A DNA stretch of 43,096 nt from Actinomycetota bacterium (GTDB taxonomy: Bacteria; Actinomycetota; JAICYB01): contig DATLFR010000063.1 in assembly GCA_035540895.1 (NCBI GenBank), positions 1 to 43,096 on the forward strand, written 5' to 3'. Below are positions 17,501-24,976 of this stretch, one piece after another; positions within the stretch are counted from its first letter, which is position 1, and the number at the start of each line of letters is the position of its first letter. Under the pieces are notes generated by a model. It searched no databases, was not told where the DNA came from, and worked only from the letters and a program-made list of their open reading frames with translations. The position numbers were made by a program, and so were the translations under genes.

Positions 17501-18008
17501 CCTGTCCGGTGAGGGGGTTCTTCAGCTCTGCGGTGGCCACGGGGACGCCGTTCACGAACAGGGCCAGGTCGACCGACTTGCCGGAGCCGGGGTCGTAGCG
17601 GAGCTGTCGGGTGGCCGTCAGGCGGTTGGCCCGGTATCGCTCGACCAGCTCGGGGGTGAGCCCGTGGGCGGGCTTGAAGTACGCGATCCGGAGGGTGACG
17701 CCCTGGTCGACGACGCCGTGGCGCAGGACGTCCACCACCCCCCTCTTGTCGAGCTCGGACGAGAGCCGATCCGCGAACCTGGACTGGGTGGCGTCGGGGT
17801 CGTTGCCATAGTTCTTGACCAGCCGCTGCCACTCGTCGGACTGCGTGGCCCCGATGAACGCATAGAGCTCGGACGTGTCGAGGGCCCGGTCCGGATCGAA
17901 GTCGCGGGCCGGACCCTGCTCCTTGTCGTTCTTGACCACGTACCCACCTTGGAAGGCGAGCCAGTCACAGATGGAGGCCTCGAAGAGATCTTCGGACGGG
18001 TTACTCAA
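14526..18008 (-). CDS. hsdR: Type I restriction enzyme R subunit with C-terminal AlbA_2/Schlafen-like domain
   Basis: 1160 residues. The N-terminal nuclease has the D...ExK pattern (VDLALFVNGVPVATAELKN). The translocase has Walker A HSAGSGKSNT, the DEAH box VIVDEAHSSQSG, FTATPKGKT, and helicase motif VI region VQTLSRLNRTHP. Residues ~990-1160 carry an unusual extra module, with NSHLEFKATLR, then TIAAFANSREGGTLLIGVADDG, the hallmark of AlbA_2/Schlafen-type domains. The start is TTG at 18008, overlapping the PIN gene by eight bases, since no ATG precedes the conserved N-terminus. It is the last gene of the hsdM-hsdS-antitoxin-PIN-hsdR block. Confidence 0.95.
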   Translation of the reverse strand: MSNPSEDLFEASICDWLAFQGGYVVKNDKEQGPARDFDPDRALDTSELYAFIGATQSDEWQRLVKNYGNDPDATQSRFADRLSSELDKRGVVDVLRHGVVDQGVTLRIAYFKPAHGLTPELVERYRANRLTATRQLRYDPGSGKSVDLALFVNGVPVATAELKNPLTGQGVEQAVHQYRTDRDARNRTLARAVVHFAVDPQRVAMTTQLAGQNTRFLPFNQGRDGGAGNPSNPDGHATSYLWERVWQRDAWLDLLGRFVHEVKPARGSKRPGQVIFPRYHQWDAVRHLEASAREEGPGHSYLVQHSAGSGKSNTIAWLAHRLSTLHRGDDKVFDKVVVITDRVILDRQLQDTIYQFEHAHGVVERIDKSSQQLADALAGEQARIIITTLQKFPVVIKKGVDLPDRRYAVIVDEAHSSQSGEAAKELRRLLGVSQAQEPDIPVDEVQEVLAEAVAARGRQENMSFFAFTATPKGKTLELFGRHYPDTGRHEPFHLYSMRQAIEERFIHDVLAGYTTYQTFFHLEKAIADDPAYETAKARRAIARFVILHEHNLSQKAEIVVEHFRAHVAHKVAGQAKGMVVCSSRLHAVRFWEALRAYVNENGYDLGVLVAFSDAVPLNGGEPVTEGRCNGFPESQTAERFDSDEYQLMVVAEKFQTGFDQPKLYAMYVDKTLTGLAAVQTLSRLNRTHPDKDGTFVLDFVNDADEIAAAFEPYHGRTVAPPSDPNLLYDTRHALDEFGVLVAEEAVTFARLLLSESADHGRLHAALGPAIDRFRDLEEDEQERFRDALGRFVRIYSFLSQIVSFVDTELERDYLFGKALQAFIKADAGAAVDLSGALELTHLRNEQQFAGSVSLGSDGGEVTTIYSGTGRLNEPDDERLSVIIDRLNALYGTDWSDADRLVFDAALEDLVSQEDVQVTAVNNTAENFGVVFPEMFQKALLGRMDRNEKVVYKFLDDEALAADVIKVYATLAQARARVAYQQHCPIGELLATGTENSHLEFKATLRTGADTGEVYKSLETASIKTIAAFANSREGGTLLIGVADDGSVHGLSSDYASLRKEGKGDRDRFLLHLSQLLINAVGETAASSVSSEIHTINGDDICRVHVPPSSFPVEAKVVVDRKGQLETKTSFYVRIGNGTREISDPTEREKYISSRWGSNQG

Positions 18009-18426
18009 CGCTCGGCCCCCCGGCGAATGGGTTCAAGACCTTGACGCCGGTCCGCGCGATATCAGTCGTGTTCCGAGTCACCAAGGTCAGATCATGGACC
18101 TTGGCGGTTGCAGCCAGGAGTCCGTCGACGACTGGGAGAGGGTCAGGGACGTTGAGTCGCCCCCATTCATCTGCGACCTCAGCCGTGACAGGCAGGATGC
18201 GGTCGGTATAGGTGGAGTTGGTCCCCTCCAGCCATCGATCGAGCTCGTCGGCTTGAGCGGGATCACGACGTCGGAGCCGCTCGATCCCTGAGCGGATCTC
18301 GCCGACGACGAGCACGCTGAGGAACAGTGAGGAAGGTGAACGAGCGCGTAGCCACTCCTTGACCGCATCGTCGCCCGAACGCCTGCGGGCCTCGGAGAGA
18401 ACATTCGTATCGAGGAGGAACGCTAT
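18001..18426 (-). CDS. PIN-domain toxin (VapC-like) with apparent ATA start
   Basis: 141 residues if translation begins at ATA 18426. The frame then opens as (start)AFLLDTNVLSEARRR, exactly where VapC proteins begin with Met, and DTN is the first catalytic motif. Later acidic residues follow in SVLVVGEIRSG and in PLPVVDGLLAATA. The first ordinary start codon in frame (GTG at 18315) would remove the first catalytic Asp. ATA overlaps the antitoxin stop as ATAG, the geometry seen for ATGA overlaps. So either a rare ATA start is used through coupling, or a start codon was mutated and the toxin is weak or silent, or there is a base error. PIN toxins cleave RNA, often tRNA. Confidence 0.75.
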   Translation of the reverse strand: MAFLLDTNVLSEARRRSGDDAVKEWLRARSPSSLFLSVLVVGEIRSGIERLRRRDPAQADELDRWLEGTNSTYTDRILPVTAEVADEWGRLNVPDPLPVVDGLLAATAKVHDLTLVTRNTTDIARTGVKVLNPFAGGPSVE

Positions 18427-18665
18427 AGCGCCACCTCTCGGGGCATATCCGAGCTTCGCTCCAGTTCCAGATCGTCGAAGGGGGGACCCTCCAGCAGGAA
18501 TTCGACGAAACTCGGACGCTCCCCCACGAGCTCCTCATAGCGCTCGGCGGACAACACGACGACCACGGCCTCCCCATGCCGGGTCACGACCTGGGGGCCC
18601 TCGGTGAGGGCGCGACGAACCACCTCGCTGAGGCGTTGTTTGGCGTCTTGCAGCTTCCAGACCAT
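18423..18665 (-). CDS. Phd/YefM-family antitoxin
   Basis: 80 residues. The N-terminus MVWKLQDAKQRLSEVVRRAL and VTRHGEAVVVVLSAERYEEL are the standard Phd/YefM DNA-binding fold. The C-terminal acidic tail (FDDLELERSSDMPREVAL) would wrap the toxin. The ribosome-binding site CAGGAG precedes ATG at 18665. A palindromic operator overlapping a -10-like TAATCT lies directly upstream, so the pair should repress its own promoter. It sits between hsdS and hsdR. Confidence 0.9.
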   Translation of the reverse strand: MVWKLQDAKQRLSEVVRRALTEGPQVVTRHGEAVVVVLSAERYEELVGERPSFVEFLLEGPPFDDLELERSSDMPREVAL

Positions 18666-18676
18666 CCTTGCTCCTG

Positions 18677-18691
18677 TCTAGACGGTCTAGA
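18677..18691. promoter_or_regulatory. Palindromic operator of the toxin-antitoxin pair
   Basis: TCTAGAC-G-GTCTAGA, a perfect 7-bp inverted repeat around one base, 12 bases upstream of the antitoxin ATG. It overlaps a minus-strand TAATCT (18694-18689) that can serve as the -10 box. This is the usual layout for Phd autoregulation. Confidence 0.7.
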
Positions 18692-18709
18692 TTAGCTCAG
18701 GAGCCAATG

Positions 18710-19888
18710 CTATGCGACTTCTAGTTCTCCGGTGACAGCCGCTGTGATGAGGGCCTGACGATGCTCCTGGAGGAGCGCAAGTTGGCGGTGAATCCGTTCA
18801 CTGGCCTGACGAATCCGGGCGACAGTCGCTTCTAGACGTTCCTTTACCCCAACTTGCTCTTCGGCAGGTGGGACCGGGACAGGCAACTCCCCAGCATCTT
18901 GCGCATTGAAGTGACCGAGAGCAGCGTTATCGGATCCCGCGGCCACGAAACTCCGAGATCGAGCGGAGTTGATGCCATGGCAGAGCAGCTCTGGCAGAAG
19001 GCGAACACTTCGTCGAATGATGATGAGATCAACGCAATTCGCCCCATCGAGGTCGGGTGGGACTACCGCCGCAGTTCCAGCGTTTCCCGACCTCACCACT
19101 ACAACGTCTCCTGCCTGCAGGTTGGTTGCGCGATGCCGAGTTGCGTCCTCCTGGGAGACGCGAAGCAGAGCTCTGCGGTCGATGCCCCAGTCCCTGACAT
19201 TGAGGCCGCGCAAGCAGGGAACACCCTCTTCCGACTCGGTAAAGGAGTGGTCTCGGTTCCCGCTGGTGGGTCGGCCGGCGACATGCTTCAGTCGACGAAG
19301 GTCGTAACGGGGGTTCCACAACTCCCTATCTATCACCGCGATGCGTCTCTGCTCGAGAAGTGAGAGTAACTGCCCCTTCTTCGCGACCAGAGCATCGATC
19401 TGAGCGGTCTCGACGTCGAGGAAGTCCGCAATCGCTCGCTGCGCGCCAGGCGGGGGGACAGACAGCCGCGTAGAGGCAAGTGCGTCGGTGGTCAGCTCGA
19501 GGAACGTCGATCCCACACCTCTGGCCTGAAGTCGGTCAACAATATTCCCGAGCACGTAGCGGTAGTAGCGGATATCGCATGGGGTGACAGGAACCAGACC
19601 TCTGCACCCTTGATTGAAAGCAACAACTCCGACCGTCTGAGCGACGTAACCGATCGGCGCCCGGGTAGACAACACAAGCGATCCTCCTGGGACTGTCGCG
19701 CTACCAGTCTCGAGTCCCCGCCGGCTAAGGGTGCGGTCCGTGGTCTCGATGACTCTCCCGTTTTGACGCCCCAGGTCAACAGGCGTCGCCCATGGGATGC
19801 CCCCATCCCAGTTCCCTGGATCAGAAGTGGGAGTTCCTCCATTGACGACCTTGAAGAGACGACGCAGCGGGACCTCGGCCCACGTCAC
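18710..19888 (-). CDS. hsdS: Type I restriction-modification specificity subunit
   Basis: 392 residues with two target-recognition domains. The first covers ~1-150 (PLRRLFKVVNGGTPTSDP ... IPWATPVDLG). The second starts near ~210 and ends PVPVPPAEEQVGVKERLEA. Each is followed by a conserved helical spacer (RAIADFLDVETAQIDALVAKK; VARIRQASERIHRQLALLQEHRQALITAAVTGEL). The start is GTG at 19888, overlapping the hsdM stop as GTGA. It determines the DNA sequence that the methylase and nuclease recognise; the target cannot be read from sequence. Confidence 0.95.
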   Translation of the reverse strand: MTWAEVPLRRLFKVVNGGTPTSDPGNWDGGIPWATPVDLGRQNGRVIETTDRTLSRRGLETGSATVPGGSLVLSTRAPIGYVAQTVGVVAFNQGCRGLVPVTPCDIRYYRYVLGNIVDRLQARGVGSTFLELTTDALASTRLSVPPPGAQRAIADFLDVETAQIDALVAKKGQLLSLLEQRRIAVIDRELWNPRYDLRRLKHVAGRPTSGNRDHSFTESEEGVPCLRGLNVRDWGIDRRALLRVSQEDATRHRATNLQAGDVVVVRSGNAGTAAVVPPDLDGANCVDLIIIRRSVRLLPELLCHGINSARSRSFVAAGSDNAALGHFNAQDAGELPVPVPPAEEQVGVKERLEATVARIRQASERIHRQLALLQEHRQALITAAVTGELEVA

Positions 19889-21888
19889 TCCGTGACCTCC
19901 CGCAGCAGGTCCTGAATCTCGGCCTCCAGTTGTTTGATCTCCCTATCGATCTCCTCAAGTGGCCGGGGTGGGACGTACTTGTAGAAGTGTCGCGTGAGCG
20001 GGATCTCGTACCCGACCTTCGTCTTCGAGTAGTCCACCCACGCGTCCGGGACGTAGGGGTGGACCTCCTGCGCCAGGTGGTCGTCCACTGCGGTTCGGTA
20101 CTCGACCGACTTGAGACGTCCGGACACGTCCTCCTCGAATCCCACCCTCACCGCCGGCAACGGGACGTTCTCCTGATCCCGCAGCTCGGGGTCCGGTTCC
20201 GGCTCCCCCTTGCGGTTCGTGATCACCGGGGCGTCCGGATCGCGGACGGCCAGCGCGTCCCAGACCGCCTTCTGCTGAGGCTTGGTCAGTCCGGCCCCCT
20301 TGAGCACCTCTTCCACGACCTCAGGGTCAGCCGGTCCCGGATGGGCAGCCAGGGCTGACACGACCGAAGTGACCACGTCCGGGTGCAGCTTTGCCAGGCG
20401 GCGCTCCGAGCGGACAGCGGCCAGCGTGTCGTCCGTGACCTCCCAGCGCAGCTGCAGCGGGCGCTCTACCGTGATGCGCAGGAACCCGAACGCCTCGTTC
20501 GGAAGTATCTTCACGCGGTCGGAATCCTCGAACGCCCCGTACAGCTTCGTGATCTCCGCGATGTGCTCGGCAGATAGCTCCTTGCGCTTCTCCCCCAGGC
20601 TCTTGCGCATCTTCTGCCACAGCTCCCGGGCGTCCACCAGCTGCACCTTGCCCCGTCGCTCAGGACGCTTGCGGTTGGTCACCACCCAGAAGTAGGTCGA
20701 GATCCCCGTGTTGTAGAAGAGCTGGTCAGGCAGGGCCACGACGGCCTCCAGCCAGTCATTCTCGATGATCCATCGGCGGATCTCCGACTCCCCCGAGCCG
20801 GCGGCCCCCGTGAACAGCGGCGACCCGTTGAACACGATCGCCAGCCGGGAGCCCCCCTGCTCGACCGGCTTCATCTTCGCGATCATGTGCTGTAGGAACA
20901 GGAAGCTCCCATCGTTGATCCGTGGGAGCCCGGCCCCGAAGCGGCCCGCGAACCCCTTCGACTCGTGCTCGTCGCGCACGACCTTCTCGACCTTCTTCCA
21001 CTCCACGCCGAACGGGGGGTTGGCGAGGAGGTAGTCGAAGTGCTCGCCCGAGAACCCGTCTTCGGAGAACGAGTTGCCCAGCAGAATGTTGGCCGCGTTC
21101 TGGCCCTTGAGCATCATGTCCGAGCGGCAGATCGCGTAGGTCTCGGGATTCAGCTCCTGTCCGAACACCTCCAGGCGAGCCTGGGGGTTCAGCGACCTCA
21201 GGTGGTCCTCGGCGACCGAGAGCATGCCTCCCGTCCCGCACGCCGGGTCGAGCAGCGTCTTCACCACTCCCGGTCTGGTTAGGAGGCGGTCGTCCTCGAT
21301 GAACAGCAGGTTGACCATGAGACGGATCACCTCACGGGGGGTGAAGTGCTCACCGGCCGTCTCGTTCGAGAGCTCCGAGAAGCGGCGGATCAGCTCCTCG
21401 TACAGGTAGCCCATCTCCAGGTTCGACACGTTCTGGGGGTGCAGGTCGATCTCGCAGAACCGGGAAACGACGAGGTACAGGAGGTCGGAGCGGTCCAGGC
21501 GCTCGATCTGTCCGGGCAGGTCGAACTTCTCCAGCACGTCCCGGGCCGCCGGCGAGAACGCGAGCAGGTAGCTGCGGAGGTTGTCCGCGATGTTCGGGGG
21601 GTCGTCCAGGAGCCGGGTCATCGTGAGAGGGGACGTGTTGTAGAACTGCTCCCCAGCCGCCTTCTCGAGGAGGGGGCGCATGTTTTCGACCTGGCCGGTG
21701 AGCTTGCGGGCCGTCTCGAGCACCTTCGCCTTGGTGGGCTCGAGCACGCAGTCGAGCCGGCGCAGGACCACCATGGGCAGGATGACCCGTCCGTACTCGG
21801 ACTGCTTGTAGTCTCCGCGCAACAGGTCGGCCACCGACCAGATGAAGGCCGCGTGGTTTCGGATGGTCTCGTTCTGACCGATCGCCAT
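19885..21888 (-). CDS. hsdM: Type I restriction-modification DNA adenine methyltransferase subunit
   Basis: 667 residues. The N-terminal helical domain (HAAFIWSVADLLRGDYKQSEYGRVILPMVVLRRLD) is typical of HsdM. FTPREVIRLMV precedes motif I DPACGTGGML, and the catalytic motif NPPFGVEWK follows. The target is N6 of adenine. The ATG at 21888 is preferred to the ORF's first Met because homology begins at AIGQNETIRNHAAF and a GGGGGAG ribosome-binding site precedes it. It is the first gene of the restriction operon. Confidence 0.95.
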   Translation of the reverse strand: MAIGQNETIRNHAAFIWSVADLLRGDYKQSEYGRVILPMVVLRRLDCVLEPTKAKVLETARKLTGQVENMRPLLEKAAGEQFYNTSPLTMTRLLDDPPNIADNLRSYLLAFSPAARDVLEKFDLPGQIERLDRSDLLYLVVSRFCEIDLHPQNVSNLEMGYLYEELIRRFSELSNETAGEHFTPREVIRLMVNLLFIEDDRLLTRPGVVKTLLDPACGTGGMLSVAEDHLRSLNPQARLEVFGQELNPETYAICRSDMMLKGQNAANILLGNSFSEDGFSGEHFDYLLANPPFGVEWKKVEKVVRDEHESKGFAGRFGAGLPRINDGSFLFLQHMIAKMKPVEQGGSRLAIVFNGSPLFTGAAGSGESEIRRWIIENDWLEAVVALPDQLFYNTGISTYFWVVTNRKRPERRGKVQLVDARELWQKMRKSLGEKRKELSAEHIAEITKLYGAFEDSDRVKILPNEAFGFLRITVERPLQLRWEVTDDTLAAVRSERRLAKLHPDVVTSVVSALAAHPGPADPEVVEEVLKGAGLTKPQQKAVWDALAVRDPDAPVITNRKGEPEPDPELRDQENVPLPAVRVGFEEDVSGRLKSVEYRTAVDDHLAQEVHPYVPDAWVDYSKTKVGYEIPLTRHFYKYVPPRPLEEIDREIKQLEAEIQDLLREVTE

Positions 21889-21962
21889 GACTCCCCCGAG
21901 ATTCGAACGTGCAGCCATGGTGACATCTGGCGGGCATGGAGGGCCGACCGGCTCGGATCGAG

Positions 21963-22283
21963 CTACTCGGCCCCTGTGAGGTCGGCCCTAGCGCTGGTTG
22001 CCCACCTCTTGTCGCAGTCCCGACATCGCAGCGTACGACGGCCGCTCGTCAGGTGATAGATCCCCACTCCGACCCATCGGAGGCCCAGGATGATCGTGGC
22101 GATGAGGCCGACAGCGGGGAGCGCCGTACTGCCTCCTGATCCCTCAGCCAAGCCCAACCAGATCCCGAAGGGCAGGGGGCCGAGAAGGAAGGTAAGTACC
22201 CCGCTCCAGATGTAGCGAAGAGGGTTCGTCGGTACTACTCGGCGCCCACCGCAGCGGACACAAGGCTCCCACGCTGTCCTCAT
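21963..22283 (-). CDS. Small membrane protein with two CxxC pairs
   Basis: 106 residues, unrecognised. The N-terminus has CVRC and the C-terminus CRDC, forming a possible split zinc ribbon. Between them are two hydrophobic segments (YIWSGVLTFLLGPLPFGIWLGLA and VGLIATIILGLRWVGVGIY). It lies upstream of hsdM on the same strand, 74 bases away. The ribosome-binding site is weak. It may be a passenger of the island. Confidence 0.6.
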   Translation of the reverse strand: MRTAWEPCVRCGGRRVVPTNPLRYIWSGVLTFLLGPLPFGIWLGLAEGSGGSTALPAVGLIATIILGLRWVGVGIYHLTSGRRTLRCRDCDKRWATSARADLTGAE

Positions 22284-22329
22284 CTCAGACCGCCAGAAGC
22301 CCCCCTGTCCGTTGCGCTCCGCTCACCGA

Positions 22330-22476
22330 TCACATCGAGTTGAACGCGCTCCGGAACATCGCTCCCAAGACCACCATCCAGAAGATCGCGTGAAGCCAGA
22401 TCACGACCATGAAGGCGATCGCAGTAGCGAAACCAATCCGGAACGCCGCGCGCCAACTGAGCCGGAAATCCTCCAT
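22330..22476 (-). CDS. 48-residue single-pass membrane protein
   Basis: A short minus-strand gene with a strong ribosome-binding site (AAGGGGGG just before ATG 22476). The product starts MEDFRLSWRAAFRIG and continues with one long hydrophobic stretch FATAIAFMVVIWLHAIFWMVVLGAMF, ending at TGA 22330. No family is recognised. It lies between the HNH gene and the CxxC membrane protein, all on the minus strand. Confidence 0.6.
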   Translation of the reverse strand: MEDFRLSWRAAFRIGFATAIAFMVVIWLHAIFWMVVLGAMFRSAFNSM

Positions 22477-22540
22477 GGGCCCCCCTTCTTCAAGCTGACG
22501 GGAGAACCCTAAAGGCGGATGACGACACGGGCCCGAGCCC

Positions 22541-23719
22541 CTAGCCTCCCGGCGGCCCCCGGCCTGGGTCGGACGGCTCGAGGATCCGCTCCCGCACCTC
22601 GCGGCGCAGCGACACCGGACCCCCTTCGACGAACCGCCCCGACGGGCTGATGAACGCGACCTGATGGGTCGGATCGCCGCTGATTCGCCATCCCCCCTCG
22701 TGCACGAGCCGATGATGGAAGCCGCACAGCAGGATCAGGTTCTCTAGGTCGGTCTTCCCGTTCAGCGCCCACTCCTTAACGTGGTGAGCGGCGACCCAGC
22801 GTGAACGCTCACATCCGGGGAACCGGCAGGTGATGTCCCGACGACGCAGCTCGCGGACCATCGCCGCGGTCGGCGTCCGGCTTATCCGCCCGATCCCCAC
22901 CGCGCGCCCGTCCGGACCGTGCGCCACGATCTGCCATCGCGCATCGCAGGCCAGGCGGCGGAGGGCCTCCGACGAGATCGCCACTCCCCCCTCGAGCTCA
23001 CCGCCTCCGGGCTCGCCCATCAGGACGTCCGCATCGACGTGCACGACGACGGTCGCGCGGTCGGTGTCCGGATCGGCTGCGAGACGCATGCTCGCCAGCT
23101 CAACCAGAGCGTCCGCGCAGCGGGTCTGATGATCCTCGTACGTCCCCGTCTCCGGATCGAGAGGCGCGGTCTCGGCCAAGCGCGAGATCGCGCGCTCAAC
23201 CACCGCACCCTCGGCCTGCGGGAGCGAGCCGGCGATCCGGAGCACGAGCCCGTCGTGGTCCCACCGCAGCCGCAGCTTGCGTCGGCGGTGGGCCCGGTTC
23301 TCCTCCTCCTTCTCCACCGGACGAGCCCGGCGGGCCACCCGTCGCAGGTGAGCCGCGGACATCCTCCGAGCCTCCTCCACGAGGTCGGCCTCCGTCTCCG
23401 ACGTCGCGAAGGAGGCCAGGGCACGCGTCTGGTCCCACGAGAGGGTTCCCTCTGAGTAGGCGCCGGCCACGATCGGCAGGGCCTCCAGCGCCCGCGCGAC
23501 CCGCACCACCTCGAACGCGTACTCACGCGTCCACGCGAGCCGAGCGACCAACCACGCCTCCATGCAGGAGGAACCGTCCTCGGCCCACCCCCGGCAGGCG
23601 TCGTAGGCGGCCACGAACTCGAGCATCTGCGCGTCCACCGCCAGCTTCAAGCCATGGAGCTGCTCGATGCCGTCGGCGAGTTCCGCCGTCGACCGTCCGG
23701 CGAGGGATTCGCGACCCAT
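22541..23719 (-). CDS. DUF222/HNH endonuclease (13E12 type), LexA-box associated
   Basis: 392 residues. The N-terminal part is DUF222 (ELADGIEQLHGLKLAVDAQM ... MSAAHLRRVARRAR). The C-terminal HNH domain reads CRFPGCERSRWVAAHHVKEW, then NLILLCGFHHRLVHEGGW, with the His-Asn-His residues and Cys zinc ligands. Such proteins are abundant in actinobacteria; some mycobacterial 13E12 genes belong to the SOS regulon. Start ATG 23719 has no ribosome-binding site but a TATGCT box six bases upstream, fitting leaderless transcription. The open frame extends upstream only through codons lacking a start. Confidence 0.9.
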   Translation of the reverse strand: MGRESLAGRSTAELADGIEQLHGLKLAVDAQMLEFVAAYDACRGWAEDGSSCMEAWLVARLAWTREYAFEVVRVARALEALPIVAGAYSEGTLSWDQTRALASFATSETEADLVEEARRMSAAHLRRVARRARPVEKEEENRAHRRRKLRLRWDHDGLVLRIAGSLPQAEGAVVERAISRLAETAPLDPETGTYEDHQTRCADALVELASMRLAADPDTDRATVVVHVDADVLMGEPGGGELEGGVAISSEALRRLACDARWQIVAHGPDGRAVGIGRISRTPTAAMVRELRRRDITCRFPGCERSRWVAAHHVKEWALNGKTDLENLILLCGFHHRLVHEGGWRISGDPTHQVAFISPSGRFVEGGPVSLRREVRERILEPSDPGRGPPGG

Positions 23720-23725
23720 GTAGGG

Positions 23726-23731
23726 AGCATA
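23726..23731 (-). promoter_or_regulatory. Putative leaderless -10 box of the HNH gene
   Basis: TATGCT on the minus strand, then exactly six bases, then ATG at 23719. The LexA-type palindrome lies 22 bases upstream of the hexamer, where bound repressor would cover the -35 area. Confidence 0.5.
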
Positions 23732-23753
23732 GAGGGAGGTAGTGACAGTTTCT

Positions 23754-23767
23754 CGAACACGTGTTCG
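23754..23767. promoter_or_regulatory. LexA-type SOS box
   Basis: CGAACACGTGTTCG is a perfect 14-bp palindrome matching the Gram-positive/actinobacterial SOS consensus CGAAC-N4-GTTCG. It lies between the divergent HNH endonuclease and ComM/ChlI-like genes and can control both. Confidence 0.8.
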
Positions 23768-23829
23768 TATCCCCTGTCGGTGCCCGATGCGATACTCCAG
23801 CCGCCTTCCCCCTGGCAAGGGAGGGACGC

Positions 23830-24351
23830 ATGGAACCTACGATCCTCACCCCCGTGGGCCCCGTGGCTCACGTCGTTCGGGCCCGCACGACGCGGGGGCC
23901 CACAGCCCTGCGCTTGCGTGGCTGGCCCGCCGCATGCGGCAGGACGTCAGCGGACCGGATCCGCGCAGCCGTGCTCAACTCAGGTTTCTCGCTACCCGCG
24001 GGAAGAACGACGCTGTGGATCGAGCCCGAGCTGGCCGAAGCCAACCCGGGAACCGACCTGGCCGCCGCTCTGGCGCTGATGCTCGCCGATCCCTCGCGTG
24101 CGCACGTCCGGCAGTCGAATCTGATGGCCTGGGGCGCTCTCGACCTAGACGGGACCCTCCGTCCGGCCGACAAGGAGCCGATGGCCGAGCTCCCGGACGA
24201 AGGGTGGGTCGGACGGTTCTGGTCTCACCACGACGAGGTGCCCCGTCCGGACGAAGCCGCCGTTCTGACCGTGATCGACGTCCCGGACCTGTCCCGGGCG
24301 TGGGAGGTGATCGTCAGGCTTTTGGACATCCAAGCCGCCCTTCTGAGCTGA
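23830..24351 (+). CDS. Stand-alone ComM/ChlI N-terminal-domain-like protein
   Basis: 173 residues resembling only the N-terminal S5-like domain of ComM (YifB) and magnesium-chelatase-like proteins. SADRIRAAVLNSGFSLPAGRTTLWIEP, then GTDLAAALALMLADP, then MAWGALDLDGTLRPA line up with the corresponding ComM segments. The AAA ATPase and C-terminal domains are absent. The ribosome-binding site AAGGGAGGGA precedes ATG 23830. ComM acts as a branch-migration helicase in natural transformation; what this lone domain does is unknown. Sharing a LexA box with an HNH nuclease suggests DNA-damage induction. Confidence 0.65.
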   Translation: MEPTILTPVGPVAHVVRARTTRGPTALRLRGWPAACGRTSADRIRAAVLNSGFSLPAGRTTLWIEPELAEANPGTDLAAALALMLADPSRAHVRQSNLMAWGALDLDGTLRPADKEPMAELPDEGWVGRFWSHHDEVPRPDEAAVLTVIDVPDLSRAWEVIVRLLDIQAALLS

Positions 24352-24475
24352 GCTCTCGTTGACCCGGCGCCCGCTCCCTCTCGGAAGTGATCATGCGCCC
24401 ATCTCAGTCGAGCGTTGGGTCAGCACGGAGTTATCGCCCCTCCTGACCAACCCCAGGGAGGAATGAGTCAGGAAC

Positions 24476-24955
24476 CTAAGTGCGTCGCCCACGGAGCGTT
24501 GGCACACCCTGGCCATCGTCAAAGGAGAGAACGATCCGGGCGTCGTCTTCCACAGAGAAGGAGACGAGGAGATCAGCGATGTGTTGACCTGCCGATGCTC
24601 GCCACGAAAGAACTCGGATCCCGCTCCCACCCGAGCCGAACGTGCTCCATCCGTAGCGACCGTAGAACGGTTCCTTTGTATTGGAGCTCTTCAGCCCCCA
24701 ATAGTCCGCCCCGAGTTCTATACGGAGCGTGAAGTCCCCGCGGGCGCCGTGCGGGACAACCACGTCTGCCTCGTAGTTGCCGGGTCCAATCAAGGCCGAA
24801 CACTCTCCCGCACCTTGGGCTGCCTCGATAGGAGGGACAACGCACGCGAAATCTGGGACGTAGGCCCGAGGAGATGCAGTTGCAGGAGTCGCGCCTAGGG
24901 CCCACGTCGGCCTGAACATAAGCCTGAGCAAAGGCATCACGACCGTATTCGCCAC
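24476..24955 (-). CDS. Hypothetical protein
   Basis: 159 residues, no family recognised. The composition looks coding: after a short hydrophobic N-terminus (VVMPLLRLMFRPTWALGATPATA, possibly a poor signal peptide) the sequence alternates strands and Gly-rich turns (RGDFTLRIELGADYWGLKSS; GRYGWSTFGSGGSGIRVLSW), suggesting a beta-rich secreted domain. No ribosome-binding site is obvious. It sits in an otherwise decaying segment and could be a remnant. Confidence 0.5.
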   Translation of the reverse strand: MANTVVMPLLRLMFRPTWALGATPATASPRAYVPDFACVVPPIEAAQGAGECSALIGPGNYEADVVVPHGARGDFTLRIELGADYWGLKSSNTKEPFYGRYGWSTFGSGGSGIRVLSWRASAGQHIADLLVSFSVEDDARIVLSFDDGQGVPTLRGRRT

Positions 24956-24976
24956 GAAGCCGATGTCCCCTGCAAC

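Noticed and set aside
21886-21920. A T-arm-like GTTCGAATC on the minus strand just before hsdM, considered as a tRNA remnant or attachment site
   Set aside because: No matching stem bases and no repeat of the tRNA-Leu 3' end. Resemblance is limited to nine bases.
12465-22283. Attachment-site repeats or an integrase bounding the island
   Set aside because: I found no second copy of the tRNA-Leu 3' end and no integrase gene in the window. Island status rests only on gene content, position and codon use.
24391-24630. A 79-residue ORF overlapping the hypothetical gene at 24476
   Set aside because: A different frame of the same strand with less protein-like composition. Only one can be real, and the longer one is preferred.
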